Shown here piece after piece: positions 1-15,200 of a stretch of 64,000 nucleotides of DNA (the first letter of the stretch is position 1; every line of letters begins with the position of its first letter). The stretch is taken from contig CM040763.1 of NCBI GenBank assembly GCA_022829145.1, forward strand, positions 13,811,141 to 13,875,140. The letters are read 5' to 3'. The notes below the pieces were generated by a model, which had not been told where the DNA came from, did not search any database, and was given only the letters and a program-made list of their open reading frames with translations. The DNA is from Albula goreensis (lineage: Eukaryota > Chordata > Actinopteri > Albuliformes > Albulidae). A program made the position numbers and the translations under genes.

Positions 1-3000
1 TGAAATTTGGTTCAGACCACATGTGCCTCTATAGGTGTTTTTATTTCAAAAGGAAAAAAAGAATCTTCAAGTTATTATATAACAAAGTCCACATAAAAAC
101 AGATTGTTGTATGTTTAGATCATTGGACTTGGTTCATTTCAAAGATGCAGGAGTCCTCCATTCTGTACCGCTGTGTGTAAGCAATATTCACAGTTACAAG
201 TATGGCTCTATTCTCTCTGGTGTGGTCAGAGCAGTGAGGAGCTGCTTACATGAACCTTGGAGGCAAAGATGCAAACGAGTGAAGCCTGCCAGCTGATTTA
301 CACCAGCTAAACATAGCAAGTTCTTACAAAGAAATGAAGGAGGTGGCAATTGCAGTGTGGATGGGGACATTAACATCTTGAGGAAACAAGGCTTGGATCA
401 TAGGGTGCACATGGTCTCCTAAAACAGCTCTGTATTCTTTGGCAGCACTGCTACCGTACAGAGTGATAAACAGACCCAATAAATCAATAAGATGGCTGCC
501 CATATCATAACATATCAACCAGAATGTTTAACAGCTGGAAATAGGCAATGTGAGTTGAAGGTTTCCTTTGAGTTTCTCCAAACATAGACCTGTCCTGATG
601 CAAGACAAAGAGTAAAGAAACCCATTAGACTACAATACTTTGTTCCAGTGCTCAAAGTCAGATTTTTTGCTCTTTGCCCAACTATAAATATCCACTTTGT
701 AAAGCTCATGACAAACAGTTTTTGTTCAGACTGAGTTATAGAGATTGGGGTTTTTTATAATGGTTTTCAGCACCTACCCTGTTCAGTGTCCATCTGTCAG
801 TGTCATTGAGCTTTGACCTACAGCCACCTTTCCTCTTTCCTGATGCCGGATTTCCTTTGACACATGCCAGCATAATTTTTGACACTCTTTCCCTTGATGA
901 AATAAATAATTTTGCAATTTCTGGGACTGGTGCACCTGGAATTTGATAGTTTTATCAACTATTTGACCTCTTTCAAAATCTGTTGGATCTTCCCAAAGCC
1001 GTGTTGCTTTAGAAGGTCATATTAAAAGTGTTGCTTTTAAAACACCTTGTTGTTCAGTACTGCCAATAATATGAAACACACATGTAGACTCATTTTTCAT
1101 CCCAATTCAGGTACTTCAAAATGCAAGTCCAATTTCATTTGGTGTTTCCAGTATTTTGACAACTCCCTGTATATGCTGAGTGTTGGATTGCTGTTACCAC
1201 TGAGCCAAAGCAGACTTAAGCCGAGTCAGTGCTCAGTTCTTCTTTCTGTCGACTTGCGGCCACAGCCCAGGGCCCCACAGAGGCAGTCAGGGCGGGGGAA
1301 AGATGGGTAATAAAGCAAATAACAACAGCAGCGCAAAGAGGAAGAGACAGTGTAGCAGCAGATCTGCCAGCCACAGCGGTGCCTAAGCCACTCGACACGG
1401 CACAGCCGCTCGACCTTTCCTAACAGCACGGCCACGTTTCACATTCGCACACTGAATCCATGTTAGCAAAACAACAAAGAGGATAAAATGCCCAATCATC
1501 TTCCATTGTCTCTTTATTTTGACGGTTTTTTTTTTTTTTTTTTTTTTGCTTTCCATAGTTTGTAGGAACTGCAGAAGATGTGTTTCAGATATAAATGTGG
1601 TTGTGACAGGAAACCGAGGCAGTATCACTCTTTCATCCTGTCAGTGTTTAAAAAAATTACAAAACATCTGAACAAAGCAAAAAAAAATCACTGTTTCCAA
1701 ATACTTGTCCCTGATACTGGTACTCTCTGGTGTTGTGCCTTGCACACTAGAGTACACTAGTACAGTTCAATTTTGATTGTTGAGATTCAGTTTAATGAAG
1801 GAATTTTTAGAAGACGCCAAATCAATGCAATCATGCCTGTACCTTCTGTAGTGCCACTGATTTTAAAGGCCCTTCATAGTGCAAGCTCAAAGGCCATGTT
1901 AGCGGTTAGCAAAATTCTTTTAACAATGGGGATTCTAATCTACAATAAAGGTAATATGTCACATATCTAAATTAAAAGTTCAGTTCTTCAGTTCAGCTGA
2001 AAAAGGTCGCCAAAACTTTGGAATCACTGATTCCAAAACTGGGAATAAACTTGAGTGCTGGATTTTTCAGTTGAGGAGTTCTGTATGTGCCAAAGATCCC
2101 CACTGTATTCTGACTTTAACTGAAGGATGTGCCAGTCAAAACCTACTTCAGAGCCTTAAAGTCAATCCTATGTTATAGTATCTCTATTAGCAGCAAATCT
2201 AAATGTGGCATGAATGCCTTTGTTTCAGTCACAGTTTATGAATGAATACAAATAAAAGTGAGCCTGGTAATGAATGTACGTTTTATTGGGTGTATGATGT
2301 TAAAAGAAACTACCAGGGCGCTGAAAAGGTGGCAGCTCCAGTGAAAAATACTACAATGGCTTCGTCTTTTTCATTTGTCATCTCTCTACTACAAAAACCC
2401 ATCTCCAGGGACATTTCTCATGCCTAAAAAGGAAAACTACAGACAACAATAACAGCATATAAGTTTCCATTCCACCACATTGTCTAACCAAAACCAACAT
2501 GTCACCATTTTCCTGTCATTTCAACACCCATCAGTCCCACAGTTCCAGACAGGCTACCCTGCCAATTCTATATCCATACATTCTGAAAGCTCAGATTCCT
2601 TTGTACACCCTCCTTTGGGATATAGTTTAGTATCACTAACTTAAAATTAGGAGAATATTTTGAGTGTGTATCCACATGGGCCTCTTCCTGAAAAACAACT
2701 CACAGAATTATTCCAACGTTTTCTGCTTTTTAATAACTCCTTTTTGGCGACGATTGAGTTTCTAGTTGTGAAAAATGAGGTCATAAAATGTGATACGACT
2801 GGGAAAAACAGATTAGAGATTTCTTCTTATTTCTAGGGAAATTTCAACAACTGGATTGTGTACAAATCACCTATAATAAAGAGAAACAACACCAACTTAA
2901 AAATATCTATAACAAGTATCACTTTGGCAGAAATTTAATTCAGAGTAATTGGTTATGCTGGGAGACTTCCATAAAACACACACACAATTATTACAGTATG

Positions 3001-6000
3001 GTTCTGTATTACAGTAGTGGGTGGCATAGTGACATTCTAACCCTTTTAGCTAACACAAAATTATTGTACAATAACCTACAATACAATTTCTGGAACATGG
3101 CTGCCAATATACTGTTGACAGCTGTCATATTTGCTGAATAGTTTTGTGAGTTATTTACTGAATAATTACACTGCAAATTTAATGCATAAGCCACCATTCA
3201 TTTTACACAAGCTGTGATAAAACACATATTTCAGCCTATATATCTTTGTCCCTATATAGAGTCCCGTTCTTTGGCATGGCCACAGGAATGGACAGCACCC
3301 ACATGGGAGACCACCTCCATGGGAGGCCTTGCTGTTGGTGAAAATGGTTCTGGTCAACCATTACATGGCAAAAGTCTCCCAAACCAAATGAAAAATAAAC
3401 ACAGCCACGGAGAGGGGATGGGGACACATAGCCGTTGCAGGTGTTGTCATTGGAACAAAACATTAAACCGTAGGCTTTGAAACCGAAGGCTCCCCGGGCT
3501 TAATATAGATCCCTTGGCCTTCAGAGTAAAGAGTACTTTGACTGACCCTGGTGCCCTTGCTAAATTTACAGTAGGGCTTCCTTAATCCAGCCACCTAATC
3601 ATTCGGCAGTTTACCCGGCTAAATTAATCCCCGCCCATAGACCTCCTGCGTGAGTAGTGTGCTCTGCTGAGCAACAGCACTACGCAATTATTCAATTAAT
3701 TATTCAACTGAATACACACCCACAAAAACAAACACGTAACACATCAACGGTCTGCATAAACCACTCATTTTAAATACCTCTACTGCAGCTTATTAAAGGG
3801 TACATAGGTACTCAAATAAACACTCATTTTCATTCAATATGTGAATACAATTACTGACCTGTTAAATTAATTCAATCAATTCATTCCTCTTTTTTCATTG
3901 AAATTTTTCCCGCCCCCAGAAATATAAATAGTTGAAAATGTGTACTCACCAAGTCAGTGCCTCTCAAAGTTCTTATTCATAAATGCTTGGTATACACATT
4001 TGTATATAGAGCAGTGCATGTATTTTTACTTTTACTGAGAAAAACCTTCACAAGCAAAGGCAAGAGAAAAGGAAAACTCTTCTGCAATATTGTATGACTT
4101 TAGTGTGCAGACACTGACTGTACTGCTACCTCTTGGTCTTTAGCATTGCTTTCACTTTTGTACCTTACTACAATGGCTCCTATGAGCTCTGAGAGACAGT
4201 GCTGATGGCACAGCACAGATTGCACAGTTTTTTAGGTGTCCACAGTTTGCCAAGTTTTACTTTTAACACATTTGCTATACTAGGTGCACAAAAGAAAAAG
4301 GAGTAAGGAATTATATGGTGGTGCAAAACTAATTTAGCATGTGACTTTCCTGGCGTATCCAGTACAGTGCAACACATTGTGTTTTGGAACTACAGACCAT
4401 AGTAGATTACTATGTAATAAAAGGATAAAGCCAAGAATAAATGGATAACATGAGGCCAAAATGAAAATAAAAATCACGTGTGGTAAAATGATTCTGACTT
4501 GCATATACGCAAGAGTCTGAGCTGAATGTGTTATGCATAATTGCTTATGAAATTGTTTAATATGTGCCCCGCTGAGTGCAAAGAATGGCCATGTCAGATA
4601 TTTATCCAAACTGGAATGTTTGCTTTCCATTTAGTGAAAGTCAAATCAAATATTTTCAGACTACACAGAAACAAAAACAAGCACACAAGTGCATATATAA
4701 TGCATTCATAAAAATAGAACAACACGAAATAAACTTGGCCACAGTAACTCCATTCCATGTGACAGTTTGGAAAGCTACAGACTGCTTTAGAACTACAGCA
4801 TTGAAATAAACAGTTTGTCTGAAATTTCCAGTACCAGTGACTGTTAATGTAGTTCAGGCTTCAGTATACACATCAGAAATGACCGCATGTGTTGGTAGGT
4901 TATTTGGAGTGAGCGAAGGCTGTCTGTAGATATCCGGCTCTTCTGGAGCAGCCCAAAGATTGATCAGTTAATATTCACCTCTCTCCCACACTCAAACAGA
5001 CTTATTTCCAGTGCAGCTTTGGGGAGGGCAACTGCTTGTCCTTCCAAACACTGCCTAAAGCAAGGCTAGGTTTTCACATACCCATCATACATATTCATCA
5101 TATCTATAAGCATCTCCGATATAATTAGTATAAAATAAAAAAGCAGCAAAATATTCATACATTTTGATCACTGCAGCAGGGCAAGGTTTACACTTGTGGT
5201 GAAGGGTCTGGTAAGGACTCGTGACCGACTACAGGGCACCCTTCACTCTTCTCTGGACCAACTTCATACTACATCCCAGTGCAGGGAAGGGGGAAACTAT
5301 GTGGTAAGAAATATTGTTCTTAAGGACTTTTGAAAAAAAGGTTAACCTTTAGCTGATCATCAAAGATCCCGTGTCACCTAACAAAATAATAGTAGGGTAA
5401 TCCTTTGTACCCCTGATACATGCTGCTTCTATCAGCCTGATCATACTATACCCATATCCTGCATTTAATTGTGTACATAATCCCTTGGATTCCCTCACCC
5501 CTTGTTTCCCCCAGTCAGCACTGTACATGAGATATGAGTTCCCAGCTGACCTGTGGGGTAAAATTAATAAATAAATCAAATGCAGCTCTGATAGTTATAT
5601 GGCATGAGGGCCTGTTTACCCTTCCTGCAAGTGGAGGCCATACTTATCATACAATCTCCCCAAGGGGAACACAGCAACAACCAAACTAACTCAGATGTGT
5701 GGGAGTGCTTTTTAAGCTAAGGAGCAAACCTTGAGGGAGAAAACACTCTGTTTGTGAAATGTTTGCGCAGTATGTAGCCCTGTGTTTACACCACAGCTGT
5801 AATGAGCTCTTCAGCTCCAAGCAGACGACCTTAGGCAACAGCTCAGCTCTCATGACTGGGGAATGATGATTGACTGGGATGGTAAAAAAATAAATAACTA
5901 ATGTCCTTACCCTTAAGATGCCCTCACCCTGTCTCACCCTAACCCTGTCCTTGTGTTTTGCTTTGACTTTTTTAACAAATAGGCAAGGAGCTGTCATCAG

Positions 6001-8900
6001 CACAGAGATAATGTATTTAAACATGCTTACCTATTTATCATTCCAGGAAGTAATACTGTAGACTGCCAGCCTAATGAGAACTTCGCAAGGGCTGAACTGC
6101 TGGTCATCTTGTCATCTGAGACAGCTATGTACAGTATGAGCTGTTAGACACCCAATCTGCTGTGAGAGAGTGCTAAAAAGATCCCGTTCTGATAAATATA
6201 TATGTACTGAATAAGTAACCATTTGCAGTATCAACTAACAGCCAGGTCTATGTTATGAGAAGTATTTTTTACTACTATTTTTGTGTGAACACAACAGAAA
6301 AAACAATGCCCCTTTATCTGCTGCATGCAAACAGCATTGACCTAAAGGCAAAACCAGATGGTTCCCTTATTTTTCATCACAAATCAATTTGCGATAGAGG
6401 TTTACATATAAAATGCATTGAATCATTTAGTTAGCTGTTGATTCAGTTCACTTCAAGTTATCATTTGTCTTTCATTACTTATATTCTAATGTTAATTTTG
6501 GAGACCAGAAATTTTTTAGAGGACACAAGTAAAAAAATTCAATGAATATTTTGCACATGTAAATATAGCCTAGAGCAGAATTTACAAATATAAGGTATTA
6601 ACTATCCTTATATGTGACCAGAATAACTGGATGTAAATGCAAAGTTGAAAAGATGATGCAAGTTCTGGCAAATATAATAATATATAACCAACTGAAAACT
6701 ACTTTCATTACTATGATAAGCAAACAGTTAGGTTTCTGTTAATATGGAACAGACCTAAAATCTATTCTAAAAGGGCTTCGTATGAACATGTGCTCATGAG
6801 GTGGCTTTTTTCAAGGCAAAATTCAGACGCAGTCTGAGTGAATTTAAATCAGTGAGCTCCCTGTATGGACGGCCTTGGTTTTGAGGGCTGAGCTTCAGTA
6901 TTTTACGTGTTGAGTCATCTGGCGATAATTCATTAAATCACATCATCCTTTCAAGCTTCACATGCTAAAATATGCATATGAGTTTTTGGACTATCATTAA
7001 TGAGGAAAAACAAGATAAATGTAAAAAAAATTCTCTTGGTGAGATTATGATTGGCACCAGGCATGATTATGCCCATAGTAATGGCTTTGAACAAAAATGT
7101 TCTTGTGGATAAAAGTAGAATTTGGCTCACATTAATTCTACTCATGATATACTGAAGGTAAATTTCAGCAATGAATTTGTCACTCTTAAGAACTGATTTT
7201 GTTGCCTGCTGTTCAGAACTCCAAGTGAATGAGTCCTCATCTTCTAATATTAATTTAAGATGTTGTACAGTAAGAACAAATACATCAATATACCACTGTT
7301 AACACACTGAACCATTTCATCTGAAGGGTAGAGAGCACTGCACTCTTTATTTCACTCAGAACACAAAGATGCATTTTAATTGTGTATGTAAGTATATATT
7401 GGCTACTTTAATTTTAGCAAACAGTCTGGCTATGATAATAGTGGTTACAGATTTGTCACAAGTTTGCTTAAAGTTTACTGGCATAATGGAGCGTACTCAT
7501 AAATCATACATTGCACAACTGTACATTTTATGGCAGTTCATGAGCTGACAAGCAACAATATTTCTACTTCAAAGAATGAGCCCAGCTTATTCTGAGCACT
7601 GCCATCAGCCAATGAAAAATGACCACCCCACAGTGAAATGTACCAACAGCCAATAGCTGTCTCCTGTAAAGTCACAGTGACAAGAGACAGAGAGGGGGGG
7701 CCACAGAAGACTAAAGACAATGTCACCAAGGCAACAAAACAAATTGGACATAAATGGACGATGAGCAGCTGTGGCAAAACAACATGCTAGAGAGGTTTAT
7801 TTCATTATATTGATTTATTTATTTGTACTATGCTCCTTAACACCTCCAAGCTACCTTGCATGAAAAAAGAGGAGGCAAAGATTAAAAACACAGGAAGTTC
7901 AACAGCCTAGACTCATTCTATTCCATTGAAAGATACTGTAGCCAACTGATATGACATGACATTAGCCATTGCAATTGCTTATGTGTAGTGTCCTGTGTCC
8001 CTTAGGGGTCAATGGCACTGAGCCTGCAGACAGAGCAGGGCGAGACAGATAAAGCCCAATTCATCACTGCTAATTGCGCGTGGGGTTCTTGTCAACTCCA
8101 TTATGTGAGCATAACACCTAACGCACCTGCTGTCTCAGGATCAGAGAGCGGACCTGCAGGTGTGCAAACGGGCAGGTTAACGCCACACAAAGCAGCAGAG
8201 CAGGAGGCCACTTCTCACTTCGGCTGAAACCCTTAGCAACACCAGGAGAGACCGGACAAAACCACACAATTCACAATCAACAAAGACAAGCTGACCAACT
8301 GATGACCGACACCCAATAAGGCAATCAAGATCAGGATCTCAAAATGAATATACAGAGTACTGAAAGCTTTCTTATGAGCAAAAACAGGAACTCTGAAAGC
8401 AACCGCAGCATGTTAAGGTGGGAGCTACTACTGGTAGCCAGACACAAAACCATGTCATGTGACCATCAGGGCTGCTGAATTAATTTATTTATTATTATTT
8501 TAAATTAAGGGAGTTTTGTATTCTGAACAACACAGACATTTACATACGGCAAAATAAGTGTTTTTTTTTCCATGATGAAAGATCTCAAGACAAATAAGAG
8601 CAGATAAATGCTTGATTTAGTATTGATGGCATTAACTTTCACTTATAATCAGAGACACACCGCAGATTAATCAGCCAAGGCCCCTTTTCTTCCCTGCACC
8701 CAATATCTGACACTTGATCGAATCGCGCTCGGCTGCCGCTGGGGCCCAGCTTCCTCTGTTCCACTGCTGAGCACGAAATAAACATCAGAGAGTCAACGGG
8801 GGTACTTCCCCATCACCACGGTGACCAGAACTATCAATTTAACCTGTTCCAGACACTCATAAACAAACTTTTCACATCTACCTATCTCTCCCTCTTTCTC
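1..8900. other. Intron 2 sequence with no distinct feature
   Basis: AT-rich unique-looking sequence. I see only a 22-base T run near 1526-1547 (a possible trace of a retroposed A-tail on the other strand) and short G/C runs such as the one near 7694. No gene, structural RNA or mobile element could be supported. Confidence 0.6.
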
Positions 8901-8959
8901 TTGTCTCTTTCTCTTTTCAGATACTTTAATTTTTGTAATCTCTCTCTCTCTGTCTCGAT

Positions 8960-9240
8960 GTGGAAAAAAGTATACAGATGGGTAGGCACAGATGAGGTTA
9001 GCCTGTCTGAGAGAGGAGGTAATTTGGAGCACCGGGCAGGTCAACGGGTTCTCCATGGCGATGACACGCACGCTCTGTGTCTCCTGTCTCCCTGGCGCTG
9101 AGGGAGCGTGCTCCTTACATCACATTGCAGAGGGGGAGACTAAATCAGGGCCTCCCGGCTGTAACTGGATTATCGGGTATTTCAAAAACAAACGCCAGGC
9201 ACAGAATGCATGACAGCTTTTAATGCGGAACGCTCGCCTT
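8960..9240. promoter_or_regulatory. Candidate intronic regulatory segment
   Basis: This stretch is more balanced in composition and richer in CpG than the flanking intron, with no simple repeats and no coding signature; the short frames on both strands are unlinked to splice sites. Such islands of complex sequence in long introns of developmental or receptor genes are often conserved noncoding elements. Assignment is by texture only; no alignment was available. Confidence 0.25.
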
Positions 9241-12200
9241 AAATACACGAATAAAAAACTAAAAGCTAAAATAGCAAGAGAGGACCAATCCCGAAGCCAA
9301 AAACCTGTGAATGGCAGATCGTTTTCTTTCATGCACTGTTCGAGTAGTTGAAGTGTTTATAAATATTGGAACAAAGGAGGACTTTTTGATAAGACTTATA
9401 AAATGTTTAAAGAGTCAACTGTGGTCAAAAGGCCTTTTTTTTCTGTGTTCAACCTCCGGCGTGACTCAGTTTGTAACAGTGCATTCAGTTTGTCTGCAGG
9501 GTGCTCAGTCTGGCTCTGTGGTGTCACAGGGTGGGAAAAAAACAGCTCCAAAGCCTGTTTATCACAGGCTAACAGGATTTAGAATCTTAATGCATGTTAA
9601 TGGCCGGATGGATGCCACTTATATAATCAGCCATGTTTTCAGCTTAGAACGAGGCAGTGCGTGACAGTGAACGAGCTCAGATGGCGATATGTATAAATAA
9701 TGCGTTACACATCGAACATTACACATCGGAGTACGGAATACGTGCGGTGACTGTTGTTCAATGTTTGAACAGTACATACTGTAACCATAATCTTTCAGGT
9801 TAAAGGCTCAGAGCCACTGATTTATGCTCCCTTATCGATCCGTGAGGCCATTCCTACCTTTGTGTTTTTGGTGTGCTGTGAAGGTGCCCGGGGCCAACGT
9901 TTGGCAGCTGGACCTGGCTGAAAATTTGGCATGAACGTTGGCAGAGGGATCGCCAACGGCTTGCGCTCTTTGAAAGGGGGGAGAGCCCCTGGTCCCTCCC
10001 CCCCAAACTGCCACTCCAGGGCAACATGAGAGCTTGGCATGTGAAACCCGCCGGGCATCTCAACCGCTATAACATCTGCGACAGAATGGTGACACAGCGG
10101 ACATGGACGCGCTACCTTTGCGGATCTCCCCTACGTTCCGTATAACTACCTCAGCCTTGTTCCTGTGCCTGTATCTCTAATCCATTTATAGGGATGGGAG
10201 TCACCCCTGACCTCACTCTGCAATATTATCAGGATTTACAGGCCATGATAAGGCCAGTGTTGCCAGTCTGTAAGCACTGGGATTTGGTATTACATTGTGT
10301 CACATATATCATGTATTGTGAAAAGGGGTCTTATTCACTACAAGACCAAATTTATTTTAAAATCCATTAAAAATGTGGATAGAATTACACAGGAATTTGT
10401 TTTTGGATTGTGGGGAAACAGAATATTAACTTTTTTCATATGACTTAAAAGAAACACAGTATCACAAAATCTGCATTATAACAATACGTCATACATAATA
10501 TTCTCATGATAATCAAATGTTTTTCCCTCTACCTCAAGTAATTTGTAATGGAAAAAGCCATTCAGCAGGAGGCAGCGAGTGTGACAGGAAAATCCATGTG
10601 TGGCTGACGCTGTCGCTGCTGTGGAGGAGCGGGAGCTCTCCTGAGGAATGCATGGACACAAGGCAGACCTCGGGTTACCTCAGATCCGCACAGCCGCGGT
10701 GCACTGTGGATGTCTGGAGTCAGCTGAGTAACCGGGTTTATCGCCCTGCATAATGCGCTTTAAAGGATCAGCCGAACCACAGTCCTTAGAAAACAATTCC
10801 TCAAAAGAACCCAATGGACTAGTTTCACCGAATGTTTTGAAATAACAATGTGGAAATTGAGGCTGATTTGTAAGTATGGCATGTCTCAAAACATGAGTGC
10901 GGTGCATAGGTGATTCAAGACTTTTTCCAATCCATATTTAAAATTAGAACTACCTTTATATTTGTTTTATCTCCCTGTATTCACTATGGTAATAAAACCA
11001 TCAAATGTAATTTTTGTGGAAAGAAATGTAGGGTGATGAGTGGAAGCTGTTCAAGGATATTACTTTTATGACAGTTACAGGGTGTTCTAAGACTTCCACC
11101 TTTATCTCAAAATCAAATGAGTTACTTCAAATTTTAAAAACATTTCTTGTTATAGCATGGAATAGAATGTTAATTTAATTTGTTCATCCTTTGTAAAACT
11201 ACCAGGTTTCCTTTGTTCCCTAACAGCAGTCTATTAAGGTATGTTGTTGTATTCTCCAAATGAATGGAGAACACTGAAAATGCATTTATACAGAATAATG
11301 AAGACACCAAATGAAAATGGATTTATATTTGGAGGACACTAAATCATAATTAAAAAGGAATCTAGACACTTCATTTAAATTTATTTCAATATTAATTACC
11401 AATATGTTTCTGCAGTAAAAATATTTTAAACCACTGCTTAAAATAAGTTTATGAAGAAAAATGGCAAATCTAATTTCCTTTCTTTATCGAATAATGGAAC
11501 AGTAACCCCTAGATATAGTTCAGCATTCCAAACAGAACTGAAGCTATTCTGAAGGCGCAGAATGGCCAAGCTTATTAGTTAATAAACATTCATAAACTGT
11601 TTCCATTATTGTGTCTACACCCTGTATATGAACTCAAACAGGCATTTCTGAAGAATCTGTCAAACTAACTGGCAGATATATGCTTAACAGACACTGTTTT
11701 TGACCATCTCAGCCTATTTCCACGGTGATGGGGAGTCTATTTGAGAAAGCGGAGAAGTGTCTTGCCAGGAATGAAAAAGATCCAGTAAAATATGGGCTAG
11801 ACAGTTTATTTCTGAACTGGGTCCAGAGGAAGAGGTTCATACCTTGCTTACACAAAGTTTCCTGTGTTTCAGTACATTTCATCTCAAAGGTCTAATGACA
11901 CTTAAACTGTATTAATAATATTTATCAAAAATGCTTATGATGATTTTTTTTTTCAGTTTCTTTACCCACTCTGGCAGGATATTCTTTTTTTAAACACATT
12001 CATGTATCTGTGTTTCTGAGCAATGCATAGTCTATGCTTACATAGTTGCACAGCACTCTGCTTGTTTCTCTCCACAACTGCGATATACTGTCATTTATAA
12101 AATATGGCATTCAATAAACTATGTATAAGCCAATGGAACAGTCACGCAAACATTCAGGAGTTAAAAAGACTTTTAAATTCTGTTGTGCAAATGGCAATCC

Positions 12201-15200
12201 ACTTGCAAGAGCAGGGATTATGAACCAGGTTATATTACTGCATATCTAATTTCTGTGTGTGTGGCCAAGGGCAAACCCTCAAGCACTGTGAGAGACACTA
12301 CAGTGCATGTAATTCCCCATCAGGGGGGTCTTGTGACTCTGGAAGTCCCATATTCTTCCCCCACAGAGGCACTTGTGATTAGAGATTTATTACCTGGGGT
12401 GTACATGCTCGATCGATGACAACATCTTTACAAATAAAACACTCCAATCAGACAATGACCCTTGCACTACTGTGATACTATACTTTATGGTGGCATAGAA
12501 TAAGTGTGACTGCGGGGCCTGTCTTACGCAATACTGTGCTACATTTGGACATGCTGGACGTGTTCTGCTAAAGCTGTGACAATGTTCACATTGCCCTACT
12601 TTGGCGTACTCATAAAAGTAACAGTAAAGTGAAGTAACACTGTTTAGTACACAGAAAAATTACTGGAAAAAAATACAGAATTGTTTGTCACATATTCGGA
12701 TCAAGCCTCTGAGAATGTAAATGTAAATTAGGGTAGAATATTAGCAGAGTACAAATGCAATTAAGTCATCAAAATGACAGAGAGGGGTGAAAAACAAGCC
12801 TATCATAGTAACTGTAATGAAAATTCAGTGACTTGTCAGTTACATTCATAGACAGATTCCCAAGTCTTTTGTTACTATAGTAATAGAAATTTGTAACTGA
12901 ATGATCTTTATAATGGCCTCAGGTAGAATGTTACAATTTTATTTAATTTAAAATTTCAGCCTCACTTTGTATTTATATGAGGCTGATTGTTTTGTAGGCC
13001 ATGAAGGCGGTTCCATGCAATTCATATTAGTGCTGCATCGGACCTTACCTTTGAATACAGGAGAATAAGTTTCATAAAACACAAAAGAGGAAAATGAACC
13101 ACCTACACTGCCTGTCCTGAGCACTTTCACAATGTTGAGTTTTCTACAATAAAAACCAACTGCTTTTCAAGGACCTATGGGGACCACAATGAAAGGGAAA
13201 AACGTTTCGCTAAATTACTATAACTGGGAGCTTTTCAGGGAGAACTGATTACATCAGGTACAGGGTGTTCTTTTTATTACAGACTTAATTAGACGCATTA
13301 TAGAAGCACCTTCCCAAATTAATGGAACTGCCCATCTCTGCCAAATTAGAAGTTGAGATGACCTCATGTTATTTGGCAATGCAAGACAATCAACAAAGCA
13401 GCGGCAAAAATCTGGCATTCAACATATTTAATGAAGGTGTTTGTCTGAATATTCATACATTGTACTATAAACAAAATGGTAAACTATTCAATACCAGGGT
13501 CACTTACTTCACGTCAACAAGTGAGTGTAGGATTGTACCAGGGTTATTCAATTGCCTGCATGTTCAAAACACCTTTTTTTTCTGTTTCACACAGATTAAC
13601 CCATTGATGCTGTCAATTACCACAGCTGAACAAATGTTACTGCAGCATTTCAGAAATCCACAACGGAGTTTATTAGTTACACTGCCCTGTGATTTATTTG
13701 GGTTCACATTCTGTTGAGAATTAATATATTCAGCTACATTAGACATTGTATTCAGCCACCGAGTTCAACAGAACTATGTAAAATAGTGTTGTAAAAGGTC
13801 ATGTGACTGCGAGGCTAATTTTGCCCTGGCCAAGGGCTCAGCTATTTGTTGGAATTTTAGTTTGTAGCAGTTCACAGAAAAGCTACTCTTGATAGTGGCA
13901 CTGGCGTAACTTACATTACATTTATGGGTGGAGGTCTGGATCATTGGGTAATCATGGGGGGCAAGCTGGCTGGTTTCATTGGTCTGTAACGACCACACCT
14001 GCTCGGGCCAGGTGCCTGTGGATGCACAAACCGAACATCTGCTGTCCTCGAGGCTGACGGCATCATCCATTGGACCAAACCTAGATAGCAGATATTCCTT
14101 ATCTGTACAATAGGCTGCCAAGACTACTGTTATGATTTCAACAGCAATGCATGACGCCACCATTTCTCACTCCTAGTTGATATCCGTAGTCTAAAAGAGG
14201 GCAAATTTGATGTGCACAAAACCTTATTAAAAACATTTTAACTGGATTTTGTGTGCACTTCCTGTCAAAATTCTGCAATAGTGTAATGCTGTCCTTTTTC
14301 ATTAAGAATTATTATAATCTGACATTACTGGCTGATAATTTTACAAAACAGTCATTACTTACGATGCTATATACAGTGCACTGCAATGGAGCTATTTCTT
14401 TTCCTTTGGTTTCTTTGGTCAGTTCATCAGTATGCCCTTACTACTACTCTACCTGAACTCTGTGCAACTGAAAATCAAACATTTGTGTGTTGTTGAATAG
14501 GAAGGCTCCCTGAACTTCACATTTTTCTCCTCTTTTATTTGAACCTAATTCTACCCAGGTTGCAGTTGTACGAGAATGGACCTTGGCACAAATGGTTGTA
14601 ATACACATTTATAGACATGTTTATATTGTACTTATTCAAAGGCTCCTTTCAAACTATTGAAAGAAGCATAATTTCTGCACACTGTGGTCTATTTCTATTC
14701 AATGTAAAGGGGGAAGCAGTGTGCAAGAAAAGTACCTTAAGACACAAATCAGGCAGCCTTGTGCTATAGCTCACATAGCAACCACATTATGAAACTGACT
14801 TAACAGCCTGTTCCGCCCATTTTATATAAAGATGCCTTTTAAAAGCTCGTGGCACATCGTGAGTTAACTTATTACAACGCAAATCTGCTTTTAATCCTAT
14901 TACACTCATTGACCTTTCTAGACAGGCTGGCACAAATAACAGAGACTAACATGCAACCTTGATAATTAATGTGAGCCAGGCTAGATTATGGGGAACAGCA
15001 GAGCATAAATCATTGAAACTTATCATTGAATTAATGAACTATGCTAGGTTATCTTTTATTTAGGTTTGCTTTATATGTGGCTCTCTCACAAGGACTGCAG
15101 CCTTAAAGGTCTCAATCCTCTGTATCGTAAGAAGATTTTTTAACCTTTCACCTACAATGCTATTAATCATATGGGATACTTTATTTCCTCGGTAAATCTC

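Noticed and set aside
13322..13717. 131-codon plus-strand frame in intron 2
   Set aside because: Composition looks random, no similarity recognised, no promoter context.
13774..14163. 129-codon minus-strand frame in intron 2
   Set aside because: No recognisable domain, no flanking splice signals of note, and similar chance frames are common in this window.
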